From Nematostella vectensis (taxonomy: Eukaryota > Cnidaria > Anthozoa > Actiniaria > Edwardsiidae): 64,000 nt of DNA. The stretch is taken from contig NC_064048.1 in NCBI RefSeq assembly GCF_932526225.1, positions 10,858,688 to 10,922,687 on the forward strand, in the 5' to 3' direction. Below, piece after piece: positions 1 through 13,100 of this stretch (the first letter of the stretch is position 1; the number at the start of each line of letters is the position of its first letter). The notes under the pieces are model-generated. The model saw nothing but the letters and a program-made list of their open reading frames with translations, had not been told where the DNA came from and searched no databases. The position numbers and the translations under genes were made by a program.

Positions 1-1197
1 GCATCCGCCATCTTGGATTTAATGAAAGTTATTTATTTTAATCAATAAAACTGGGTGGCAAAATACGAAGCTTTTTGACAATATTTAATCTTCGTTTCAA
101 ATTGAATTGATGATTTCAGGTGGAAATGAATGATTTTTTTGCTATTTCTACACGCACTATTTCAAGAAGGTCAAAAGGTCATAAAAACACCACCACCCCT
201 AAAATGGAGATTAAAATGGAAATTTTTATTGTGTTTTTTCAAACCTTGGTATAAAACGTTAATATGACATGGATTTGTGTTGAGCATGTCATATTTATAG
301 TTGATCTTAACGACTTAAAGCATTTGCCTAATTTTCATTAACCCTCTGTTTTAAAACTTTGATGCTATGGTTATCATGGTACACATATGAAAATTTTGTT
401 TACACCAAACTGATCCCAGATAAATTTTAGGAAAAGTCATCAAATTTCAATGCTCTAGCCCTACTTGTTCAAAAATTATTACAGCTCAAAGGTGCTTGTG
501 GCCTCAAAAGCCCCCCCCCCCCCCCCGGTTTGAATAGGGTTAAGTTTTTTTCATGCGATACCCAGGCCCGTACCCAGGATTTTTTTTTCTTGGGGGGGGG
601 GGGGGTGCGTAATCCGAAAAAGTGGACCTCATTTTTCCGGGGGGGGGGATTGGTTGGAGGAGTGAGCTCTCTATAAAAAAAAACGCCCCCGAAAGAACAA
701 AGAGAATTTTTTTATGCCTTTGCAGCATCTCCGCAGGACGTTTATTGTCGATTTGGCCATGTAGCATAGTGATTTAGCTTATGCTTTATAGTTTTGGCTA
801 CAAATAGCACGTTTATTGCGAACCGATAGCGGACCAATGACCGTTGTGTGTGTGCACAACTGGTGCACCCCCTGCACTCCCCTGGGTACGGGCCTGATAC
901 CTATATGACTCACCCCTCCCCCCTTAACAGAAAATCTCGGCCAATGCCTGAGGTATTTTAGTGGTGGTGGTTAAAGGGGAAGGGGTATGAATACATGAAA
1001 GTTGACCCCAAATTTTATGTTGTTAGAAGGTCAATTACCAGACTTTTACAATTAAGATTTCAATTCCTCCTAGAACTTAAATACCCCCAGCAAGCTATTT
1101 GATTTAAAGCTTGTTTCTTCAGGCCCAGAATGACAATGATTTAATATAAACATAAACAAGATAAGAATATCTGATATTTTCTTTTCTTTTTTTTCAG
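1..1197. other. AT-rich non-coding flank, presumed intron
   Basis: No exon of the downstream adaptor gene could be supported here. The stretch holds G/C homopolymer runs (about 510-526, 594-605, 640-648) and the MITE-like element listed separately. Because the first recognisable exon at 1198 starts in phase 2, this is presumably intron and the 5' exons lie outside the window. Confidence 0.5.
563..896. mobile_element. MITE-like element with terminal inverted repeats
   Basis: The left end reads CAGGCCCGTACCCAGGA and the right end is its inverse, CCTGGGTACGGGCCTG, about 330 bp apart. Both flanks carry ATACC (left flank GATACC, right flank ATACCT), compatible with a short target-site duplication. 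There is no coding capacity. The C-A-G-G terminus and small size suggest a non-autonomous DNA transposon; the superfamily is not determined. Confidence 0.6.
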
Positions 1198-4100
1198 AAA
1201 AGCCATCATTTATCCATGTAATACCAGATAAGATAAGATATGATGTAAGTATACTTATGTAGTTCATACAGTGAAATTTCCATAGATCTACAATGAGCAA
1301 AGCAGGCAGGAGAAGGGACGATCTTTTGCTTAATAACTACATGAAGCAATATAAAAAAAATAGTGGAGAGGACTCCTTGCTTAAAATCATTTTCTGACCT
1401 CTCCTTCTCTGTGGATCTACCCTATTTTTTTACCTCCTCGCATGGGATGTGAGTGAGTATCGAGGCGTGCACTCTATCCATGTGGCCCCCCTTGATGTTG
1501 GGTACCAGACACGGTTGGGAGAGGCAATCTACTCTATTGACCTTCACCCAGCATTTTTTTTTTCACACAGGTTTTTACTGCATTAATTTTTCTCTTTTAA
1601 TTTGTAAGTAAGGGTAGCAGGTGCTAGTTCTTTCTCTTATTGAAGGATCTTCAAACATTATGCTTTTTACCATATAATACCTGTGACTCTGCACTCCCAG
1701 GGGATATCCACCCCCTTTTTGAGTAAAAAAAGTCAATTTGTTTAAAGAAAATAAATGTCTGAGGGATAGGTTGTAGTCACCTACCATGAACCAAATGATC
1801 AGTTATATGGCGTCCGTTATCCACCCACTATTTTGAAATCCTGGACCCGCCCCTGCACCCCTCTCAGCCAAGGGTATGTACCTGACTAATAGGGTATGTA
1901 CCTGACTAATAGGGTATGTACCTGACTAATAGGGTATGTACCTGACTAATAGGGTATGTACCTGACTAATAGGGTGTGTACCTGACTAATAGGGTATATA
2001 CCTGACTAATAGGGTATGTACCTGACTAATAGGGTATGTACCTGACTAATAGGGTGTGTACCTGACTAATAGGGTGTGTACCTGACTAATAGGGTGTGTA
2101 CCTGACTAATAGGGTGTGTGCCTGACTAATAGGGTGTGTACCTGACTAATAGGGTATGTACCTGACTAATAGGGTATGTACCTGACTAATAGGGTATGTA
2201 CCTGACTAATAGGGTGTGTACCTGACTAATAGGGTATGTACCTGACTAATAGGGTGTGTACCTGACTAATAGGGTATGTACCTGACTAATAGGGTATGTA
2301 CCTGACTAATAGGGTATGTACCTGACTAATAGGGTATGTACCTGACTAATAGGGTATGTACCTGACTAATAGGGTATGTACCTGACTAATAGGGTGTGTA
2401 CCTGACTAATAGGGTATATACCTGACTAATAGGGTATGTACCTGACTAATAGGGTATGTACCTGACTAATAGGGTGTGTACCTGACTAATAGGGTGTGTA
2501 CCTGACTAATAGGGTGTGTACCTGACTAATAGGGTGTGTGCCTGACTAATAGGGTGTGTACCTGACTAATAGGGTATGTACCTGACTAATAGGGTATGTA
2601 CCTGACTAATAGGGTATGTACCTGACTAATAGGGTGTGTACCTGACTAATAGGGTATGTACCTGACTAATAGGGTGTGTACCTGACTAATAGGGTATGTA
2701 CCTGACTAATAGGGTATGTACCTGACTAATAGGGTATGTACCTGACTAATAGGGTATGTACCTGACTAATAGGGTATGTACCTGACTAATAGGGTATGTA
2801 CCTGACTAATAGGGTGTGTACCTGACTAATAGGGTGTGTACCTGACTAATAGGGTGTGTACCTGACTAATAGGGTATGTACCTGACTAATAGGGTATGTA
2901 CCTGACTAATAGGGTGTGTACCTGACTAATAGGGTGTGTACCTGACTAATAGGGTGTGTACCTGACTAATAGGGTGTGTACCTGACTAATAGGGTATGTA
3001 CCTGACTAATAGGTATGTACCTGACTAATAGGGTATGTACCTGACTAATAGGGTGTGTACCTGACTAATAGGGTATGTACCTGACTAATAGGGTATGTAC
3101 CTGACTAATAGGGTATGTACCTGACTAATATACACACATGGTACTGACTTTTTGCTTGCAGAGTCAACAAAAGATTGCACTTTTATTTGACAAAAGCTTG
3201 CCAAACAAAGGGACCTTCCGTGTGGACTTTAGAGGAGAGAGGCGGAGTGCTATGCAAGTGAGAGCACAAAAAGTCAACGCATGTACTCTAGTGGTGGTCG
3301 CACCAGGTAAATCATGTCCAATAAGCACCCTCCCTTCCCTAAAGTATGATCAAAAAGGCACCCCTTCCATCCTCCAAAGTATACTCAATGAGCACCCCTT
3401 CCCTCCCCTCCTCAATTGTAGATAATAACAAATGGGTTGTTGATCGACATTCTTTAATTTGTTCGTTACTATTCTTTCTTCCAACTCATCATCTGTAACT
3501 GCTTTTGTGTCATCCACAGTTTACTTTCCAGCTGAAAAGGTCCATATCATTGCCCGCCATGAAAGCCACGAGGGGATAAAAAGCCTGGGGCGGCGCCAAT
3601 TTGAGTTCCAGCCAAGAGACAGTATTTTAGCTGAGCTGCTCAGCAATGCAAATTGCGCCGTGAGCTTCATGTGCGAGTCCCTGGGCATCTCTCCACTCGA
3701 CATTCAACACTTGGATGAAGCACTCGCTGTGACATTCAGGCGGAATATGCCGCGAGGTTTCAATTTGATTGGACTTCATAATAACAATGTTGACGAAGGT
3801 ACGGCGTGCCATGATTCGAATTGCACGACACTAGGACTAACCGACTTGACGCTAGGAAAGTACTCGACTTGCGTGACGCTAGGAAATCGTACTCGACTTA
3901 CGTGACGCTAGAAAATCATACTCGACTTGTGTGATGCTAGGAAATCTTACTCGACTTGCGTGACGCTAGGAAATCTTACTCGACTTGCGTGACGCTAGGA
4001 AATCGTACTCGACTTGCGTAACGCTATGAAATCCTACTTGACTTACGTGACGCTAGGAAATCCTACTTGACTTACGTGACGCTAGGAAATCGTACTGGAC

Positions 4101-7100
4101 TTGCGTAACGCTATGAAATCCTACTCGACTAACGTGACGCTAGGAAATCGTACTCGACTTGCGTAACGCTATGAAATCCTACTCGACTTACGTGACGCTA
4201 GGAAATCCTACTCGACTTACGTGACGCTAGGAAATCTTACTCGACTTGCGTGATGCTAGGAAATCGTACTCGACTTGCGTGACGCTAGGAAATCGTACTC
4301 GACTTGCGTAACGCTATGAAGCCAACAGGCGTTAGCTTGGATTGGACAAAAATGAAGAGTTTAGGGGAAATTCCCTCGGCCGACAAAAAGCGGTGTTTCT
4401 GTGTATGAATGATTCCCGGGTTTTACTTCTTCCCTTAGCCAATCCTGGCTGCCTACTTGCTGGCCTTTTTATACCCGTTAGATTAACTTGTGTACTGCCT
4501 GTAATCCCGCTGTAAATGCTTTACGATTCTACTGATTATTAATCATATATCACATCCCCTTGGAACATTCCCTGATCTTACAACCAACTCAATGCTCTTT
4601 GAAAATAGATATCTGTCTTTTTATCTTCTCAGAAGCGTCCAAGTCTATGTACCCTACCCTCCTACATTTCGCCGCAGCCTTCGGTCTCCATCAACTCGCT
4701 ACCGAGTGCCTTCTGGAATGTCCTGGCGCCAAGGAAGCCTCGACGCTTCGGGACTGCCATGGAAGGACGCCCGTAGATATCGCTAGGGAGGGAGATTTTA
4801 ACAGCCTGGCTGAGAACATTCTGGTATTTCAGGTAATGACGTCACATATGAATAAGGTTAACGAGGAAGCATGTCACTAAAGATGGTACCACCGGCCGCC
4901 AGTGCTCAATAACGTATGCGCAAGCGCGTGTTCTGGCAAAAACAAACACTCGTTCGAGTAAAGGTACGAAATGAAGACATCAGTCGTTGTTTTGACTAGC
5001 TGTACAGCATTAAAACTAACTGTAAAAAAGATGACACATTATTTCGATAAGGAGTCATAAATAAAATGATAGCCTTAGGCTTGGTCTAGTTTCCTTAGCA
5101 TTCGTCGAAATGTGACAGTTCGCCGGTAAAACGCCGCCATTTCAAAACAAAAAAGCCAGTTTAACCGCGCGGTACTGGAACTAGTCTTGCGTTTTTCAGC
5201 AGTTCCCACTGGCCAGCGTCCTCCGTGATGTTCCTTACGTGCTATTCCGAGAATTCTGAGAACTCTTGCCGACGATTCCCAACATGATGCTCACAATGCT
5301 TGTTTTCTGAAAAAAGAGAAATGCACGAATATTCGTTTTTTTACTTTTTCTTTTATTTCATTTTTTTATTTAACTAAAACAAGCAGATTACCTATTATCC
5401 TCCAGTAAAATTTGGAAATTTGTTTGTGTTTTTTAGCTCGTTGCTCGCCATCCTCGAAGACCCAGGGCGTCGCGAAAATGGGGCACACATGGAGGGCGCG
5501 ATGAAAATGAACTCCTTATTCTTTTTCGCGCGCTCCCTGTGTGCCCGATCTCCGCGACGCCCTGGATCCCCAAGGATGGTTGCTCGCCAACTGCTTTTAT
5601 TTTTCAAACATGCTTGCTGCTCGCATATGACAAAATCTCAAAGTGCTCGTGCTAAAAAGAATAAAAACTATATTCCGTTCTTGCATGACGCCACCATTTG
5701 CCACCTCTATTCCTGGAATGGCCAATTCGTCCCTCTAAATGGCTTGTTACCTACACAGGAACAGTGCTGTGGCAGCATATACGAGCAGATGGAGAACCCG
5801 GATGAAGAGGGTCCAGAGAGCGCCGGGTACATCGACATGCGCCCAGGGTACATCAACATACAGCTGTGGGGACCTGGTGGTACCTCAGCGGTGAACACCA
5901 TCGAGGGAGGTACGTAACTTCCTGGGAGGCTTGTGTATTGAAATGTATGGAATACAACATACAGCTGTGGGGACCTGGTGGGCCCTCCATGGTGGAAACT
6001 TGTGTATTAGGTACATCAACATACCTGCTTGATGTGAGACTTGGGTGAGTGAAATGAGTGTTCCTTGGACCTTGGGCCTAGTCAAATAGGTTTTCCGTAA
6101 GATATCCAACCTTTCTCAACTAAGACACTAATTTAGGTATTCTTCAGTCTTTGGTAATGAATACAAACATTACCCATGTGCTGATGTGTTTTTTTTTTGT
6201 TTCTTAATTAGAGCCAAAGCAAGAACAGGAACTTTTTTATGAGGACATGAACAGAGGTAGGGAGGCGTACCCGAGCTAGTCCGCGCCCTCGGTATCTCCT
6301 ACCTTCTGTTGACTCGAAGCCTTGGTATCTCCTACCTACTGTTGACTCGAAGCCTTGGTATCTCCTACCTTCTGTTGACTCGAAGCCTTGGTATCTCCTA
6401 CCTTCTGTTGACTCGAAGCCTTGGTATCTCCTACCTTCTGTTGACTCGAAGCCTTGGTATCTCCTACCTTCTGTTGACTCGAAGCCTTGGTATCTCCTAC
6501 CTTCTGTTGACTCTAGGCCTTGGTATCTCCTACCTTCTGTTGACTCGAAGCCTTGGTATCTCCTACCTTCTGTTGACTCGAAGCCTCGGTATCTCCTACC
6601 TTCTGTTGACTCGAAGCCTCGGTATCTCCTACCTTCTGTTGACTCGAAGCCTTGGTATATCCTACCTTCTGCTGACTCGAAGCCTTGGTATCTCCTACCT
6701 TCTGTTGACTCGAAGCCTCGGTATCTCCTACCTTCTGTTGACTCGAAGCCTTGGTATCTCCAACATCCCACAGACTCCGAAAACCGCGACTCGTACCCAC
6801 CGCTCACTCCAATCCTTATTACCCAAACCTTCCCCTAATTTAAACCCATTCAAACCCACTAAAACCCCCAAACCCGTGCAATTTTTAGACCACAATTTTT
6901 TACATTTTGTATAAGGCAGCGCAACCATGACGGATGGCGTTATCTTCTTGTTTAATTATTCCTCCGGTAAAGCCCGTAGTGAGAAGGCTGTTATGCTTTT
7001 GGTTCTCTGTAATTCAGAACTTTAATAAGTAACGCAATTTTCACAAACAGGGAAAATAAAAGTATTTTCGAAATTTTGTAGAAGAATTTGTAACATGAAA

Positions 7101-10100
7101 TATATATTCCTTAAAATCTGGAAAAAAAAAATAATCGCGACAGACTGTCAAAAAAGTCACCCCTCCCCCCTTCTTAATCCTAGAACCGCCACTGAAACAA
7201 TATGATGTTCATAATGGTTCAAGTGTGCGATTTCAGTAATGTTGTGTTATGTTGTACACGACCCTACACTGTAATTCAGACTTTTTTCTGCGAGAGTGTC
7301 GTAATAAACTATTTAACTATTAATGAACTCGGATAAACTCAAAACCTTTAAATATGCTCTTTATCGTTACTCGATAATTCCAAAATTATATACTGCGATT
7401 TGAAAAAAAACTGAACTCTTCGTCAACAATTTCTGGCTCCCGTCATTCAATCTACGGAATTCCATTTGGTGCTTCTTATTGGTCAGCGCCTTGCGCAGAG
7501 GTGCAGTCTCAGGAGGCTTGATTTGAAACCAGTCTTGCCAATAAAAACGGTTTAAAGATTTAAAAAGAAGAAGTCAGAAGGCGAGTTAGCTGCTGGTAAC
7601 CGTCTGCGAGAGTTCGCAGAATATTGAAAACTGCAGAGTGAAAATATCTCAAATTTCTTTTAGATCAACAAGACCAGTATTATGAAGACATGCAAATAGG
7701 CGCGGAAGAAGACGACCCCGGATATGTCCACACTGAGCCAATCAGCGACGAGCACTCACACTACTACACACATGCCGAAAGCATTGTCCCACAGCCTGGG
7801 GAGGAAGTGTACGAGGATATGAGCGAGGATAAGCCGCACTATACGGATGTGCCAGACTCGGGCGAGGGCGAGGTCTACGAGGATCTGTCGGGACAGGAGG
7901 GGATTCCAGATGAGCCGCTGGAAGAGATGCCAGGTTTGTAGCTTTTGTGTAGACTTTTGTTGGCCTTGTATATCTTTATGTATTATCTGGTAAAATTTAT
8001 GGAAGACTTATCAAATTAATAGACTTCATAGACTAAGACTATATCAAATTTGTGAATGCATGCACAAATATGGCAGACAGGAAAAAAGACAGAGACAACC
8101 AGACAACACACAGACAGACAATAATCAGGGCGGACGAATAAACAGAAAAACGGATAATTATTGTTTCAAAAAGGCTAGTTGTTCATAGCCAAACCTTCTT
8201 TGCTCTCGTAATACTTCATGACTCACTAATCCATTCCTTCGTTTGAACGAGTAAATATTGAAGCATAAACTAACTTAATAACTTTTGTAATGTAACCCTT
8301 TGCTTCTGTTTGCTTACTCAGGGGGCTATCACTCAAGGCCTTCCTATGCAATCTATGACACTCCTTCCAATCTCCCTGCAGCGAACTATCCGTCCTCTCG
8401 CTCCGCTAGCATGTCCATCAAGCGTCCGGCACGACCCGAGAGGAGTACAGCAGGTACCGGACAATCATGTGGGTAATTGTATGGTGGTGATGGTGGTGTT
8501 GAGGTGTTGATGGTGGTGTAGATGGTGGTTGTGATGATGATGGTGATGGTGGTGGTGGTGGTGGTGGCGGTGGTCTGGAGAATGATAACTGTCTAGCTTT
8601 TTCGTTTTTTTTTTTAAAAAAAACCCGAGTTTTATCTTTACATAGAATGAAGACCGGTTACAATCTTTATTGAATATCTTGTTATAATTTCAGCACCATC
8701 TGCTGTCACCACCTGTAAGGTATGGATTGATAATTTCCTTTTTTTAATTTTATATCAAAAGGTATTGAAAATTAAATGTTAATTATTTTTAGCGCCCACC
8801 GCCGCCAGTAGCGCCAAGAAACCCACCACATCAGGTAAACATGTGACAAACACGTGACATCAGGTAAACATGTGACAAACACGTGACATCAGGTAAACAT
8901 GTGACAAACACGTGACATCAGGTAAACATGTGACAAACACGTGACACCAGGTAAACATGTGACAAGCACGTGACATCAGGTAAACATTTGACAAGCACGT
9001 GACACCAGATAAACATGTGACAAGCACGTGACATCAGGTAAACATGTAACAAGCACGTGACACCAGATTAACACGTGACAACACGAAGAGCTGTATCAGG
9101 CCTCAAAATATTGGGGACGCAATACATCATTTCTAAAATCCTTGTGAAATGTTGCAATAAAGTTGACTTTTTTTCATTGTTTAAAGATCCATCGAACTGG
9201 CTCAATGTCTTCAAGAGTCAGTAAGTATATTGTTTTTTTTTTCAATTTTGATTTAACAAAAAAATACTTGAGGTAATGAATATACTCCTGCCTCTTGATG
9301 ATAGATTATCCCGTCTGTTTTCGCGCCCTTTTTATACCGCTCTATGCCGCGCCAGACCTCCCGCTACCATTGCTTTCTTAAAGCTTAAAAGTGCTGAGTC
9401 CAGTGTTGCATTTGTCTATTTGCAGGCAGCACCAGCACTGAGAGCTCCTCGTCCGCCGCCAGTTCCGTGACCGTGGCGAGTGATACAGGCTACCAGGTAA
9501 ACGCTAAGTTTTGTTTGGTTATTCCATGTTATGTATGGGAACCCTGTGTACATCCGGGACCTGTTATGGTCCGCCATCTTGAAAATGTGTTTCAACGTCT
9601 CAACACACAGGAAGCCCAAGACATTTTACTGTTTATACATAGCACTAACTATTATTGTCCACTTTTTACGCAGGCCGACCAAGAACAGGACTTACTTATG
9701 TAAGTGCATTTATTAAGGACTTCGAGGTCAAGTAAATAATAAGTAAAGCAGCTATTTTTATAATTCAGAAATGGTAGGCTACTTCAGTAGGTGGAAGAAA
9801 ATAACTACGGCCACGCCTCTCCCTCTTCCTCCCCCCCCTCCGTTGATATTCATTTAATATTTTTTAAATATTTTTTAGGACTCGTGAACAACTGCTGGAA
9901 AGCATGAAAGAGGTAATTCTTTAATCTATTCGTAATTCCTTTTGCTTGGTTCATGTCATAAGTTCAACAGTAAAAGCCACGGACAGCCATCGGTTTCTGT
10001 CAGAGGTCGCCTTTTTAGGGAATATCAGGTCGCTCTATTTAAAGGAATATCAATCCCTTTTTCATCCATCGGAGGTCCACTTTCTTTTATTTATAGCACC

Positions 10101-13100
10101 TTAGTACCAATTTCACTCGAGACTCATGTGTTACCAAAAGTTGCATTCGAAGCGCTGAGAGATTTGTATCTCACTTACCTCGGCTCTTCATTTCGCCTAA
10201 CCATGTCAACGTTAGAGTACATCCATGTGGGACAGTGTTTCATTTCGGTACGCATGCGTGTCGTAACGTCACAGAACAAACCTGTAGTGATATATCTACA
10301 TCCCTTTACAATTTACAGGGTTTTCTTTAAAAAATTATCTGTTTATTTTTGTAATCTTTTGTGATATCAGATGAAATCGCCACCAGAACCGTCGCCCCCA
10401 CCTCTACCCCCCCAAGATTACGAAGAGGAACGCTCCCTTCAATCCATTTCATCACGTGAGTGCTGCTATGGCAACATAGCATACTAGAAACCTTGCCCCA
10501 TCTCCACATTTCACTCGTGTTGTAATCGAAATACCCTGTGACACTTCTAACCAACCGAATCCAGGCGTTCTTCTTCCTTTGGTCTCTAATCAGGTTTCCT
10601 GTGGTCCCAGACCCCAAGCTGCCTCAAGGTTCGTCTTTTAGGCAGGAAACCCGTTAAGAGCGCCTGGGCCTAGATTGACTTCTAACTACTATTCTTTTGA
10701 AGAAAGCCTCAACGTATTCTTGCTCCCTTGTCTATTTGTACTGGCGAAAATATGAATCGGGGAAAGAAACGGGAATGTAGATACTTACCCCGAGTGCGAG
10801 GAAAGTGAGAAGGACACAAACGACAACGGAAGGAACTGAACGGATCTATTTTTGCATTCTTCTTTTCTGCTTTATCCTTTCGTGCGCGTGTGGTTCAACG
10901 CTCGTGTAATCTCTGAGTCTCTGCTTCCTTTTCTGTTTCCTCTTCCCTAATGAAAAGCCGGTTTAACTCGATTTAAAGAGTCCTGACCAGCCGTACCTTT
11001 TTTATTCAATATTGGAAGAGAAATATGATATAATCTCTAAATAGCCATCATCTTAAAGCAAAGTTGTACACTTTATTTGCCAAATTTAATCGAAAATATG
11101 GCAAAGGCTTTCCCAAATCAGCCGATGGAAATGGATGCTTTTTCACTCTTGGTATTTTGCTAGGATGACAAAATGACGGCTGGCACTAAGCACTAACCAC
11201 CAACCCTCCTGTCCCTCTAGTTCATAACAAACGTAAGGTTCGTCCCAGGCACGAGCGATCAGCTACTGAGCCCGTGTGCATGCAGGATGTTCAACAAGCA
11301 GTACAGCGGTCTTACCCAACCTCTTCTGCAGGGACCGTGAAGTCAAGTCAAGGCTCGCTCAAGACCAGTCCCCGTCCGCCACCACCCCGGCGGGCAGCTA
11401 GCGATCGTAAGTACAACTTCTAGAAAACCTATTTCTCTTCTGCCATAAATGTATACACCTATTAAAAAACGTTGTCAGAGCAAACGGCAAATGGCGATTA
11501 ACAAATGGCAGTTGTACGACCGAAAGGACCCATGGATCCCAAAATATTTGCTTTAAATTCAGAAATATCTAGATAAAACGTGCGACTATCAATTAAATGT
11601 AATTAAAATATGGTATATATGGAATATAAGGCCAGGGCCGAAGCAAATATTTGTTTGAATTATAAGGAAATGACCTGTAGGGGTGTTGCTGTGTGTGTTG
11701 GTCATTGTGATGTGATGTGTGTTGGTCATTGTGATGTGATGTGTGTTGGTCATTGTGATGTGATGTGTGTTGGTCATTGTGATGTGATGTGCGTTGGTCA
11801 TTGTGAGTGATCATGGATCATGGCTTGTTTTGTTTCTCTTCTCTCTTCGTAGTGCGCGTGTTCAAGGGTTTTTTTTTTTGTTATGTCCATGATACACGCA
11901 TATTTCCTTAATTATATATTATTATTTACAGACCCATCCATTTCTTTAGGGAGCCTGCCTCGACGACGAAGCAGTTCCGGGGTAAGTTTTTCAGTTCTAA
12001 TAAACCCGCAATAGGCGTCTTGCTCTTAGAGTGGCAAATTCAAGCCAAAAATTTTTGCTCCCTTCTCGCCAACGAGTAGCGAAAAATATAAAATGTAGAT
12101 AAGCCCTTTATTACAAAGAAACTTTTTGGCTGATTCGTTAGCACTTGATAAATTGCTTTTTGTGAGTTTACCAACCACAGAATTGACACGTGATTTCTTA
12201 GTGCAAGTCGCCTATTGACACAATATTTCTTAGTGCAAGTCGCCTATTGACACGTGATTTACTATGTGCATAAGTCGCTTATTGACACGTGATTTCTTAG
12301 TGCAAGTCGCCTATTGACACGTGATTTCTTGGTGCAAGTCGCCTATTGACACGTGACTTTTTAGTGCAAGTCGCTTATTGACACGTGATATCTTAGTGCA
12401 AGTCGCCTATTGACACGTGATTTCTTAGTGCAAGTCGCCTATCGACACGGGATTTCTAAGTGCAAGTCGCCTATTGACACGTGATATCTTAGTGCAAGTC
12501 GCCTATCGACACGGGATTTCTAAGTGCAAGTCTCCTATTGACAAGTGATTTCTTGGTGCATGTATAGCAACTCGCTATGGGCGAAAAAAAGGTCGACGAT
12601 CTTTGAAGCAGTATAGCGGTTTCATATTTTCACGAAAGGCTAAATAAATCGGCAAGTAAATCACCCTCCTTGCACCTTGCAACTTAAATGCTGAATAAGA
12701 AGGGCGTAGATACAACTTTGTCGAGTCAAAGGCATAGAGGGCGCCTCAGGCAGCCGCCATAATCGCATAACCTAAAGCTCCCCTCTGATTGGACACTTAG
12801 GATCCATCTTGCAGGCCTCTGATTGGACACTTAGGATCCATCTTGCAGGCCTCTGATTGGACACTTAGGATCCATGTTGCAAGCCTTTGATTGGACACTT
12901 AGGATCCATGTTGCAAGCCTTTGATTGGACACTTAGGATCCATCTTGCAGGCCTCTTGGGTGACTCTTCATAAATGTAGATGGGTGTGGTCGTCATTTTT
13001 TAAGGTTACAAAATTCTACGAATTATGCTATCCCTTAGGGATAGATCCTGCAAGCCTTAGATCGATTGCTATCACTTCCTACTATTTTTCAGAGAGTCTA

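Noticed and set aside
1860..3130. CRISPR-like array of regular repeats
   Set aside because: The repeats are directly contiguous with no unique spacers, and the genome is eukaryotic; these are minisatellites.
5420..5917. 165-codon ORF overlapping the adaptor exon
   Set aside because: Most of it is a foldback element; only 5759-5909 is exonic, in a model supported by acceptor, donor and phase.
6208..6914. 199- and 201-codon repeat ORFs on both strands
   Set aside because: By-products of the 33-bp minisatellite in an intron of the adaptor gene.
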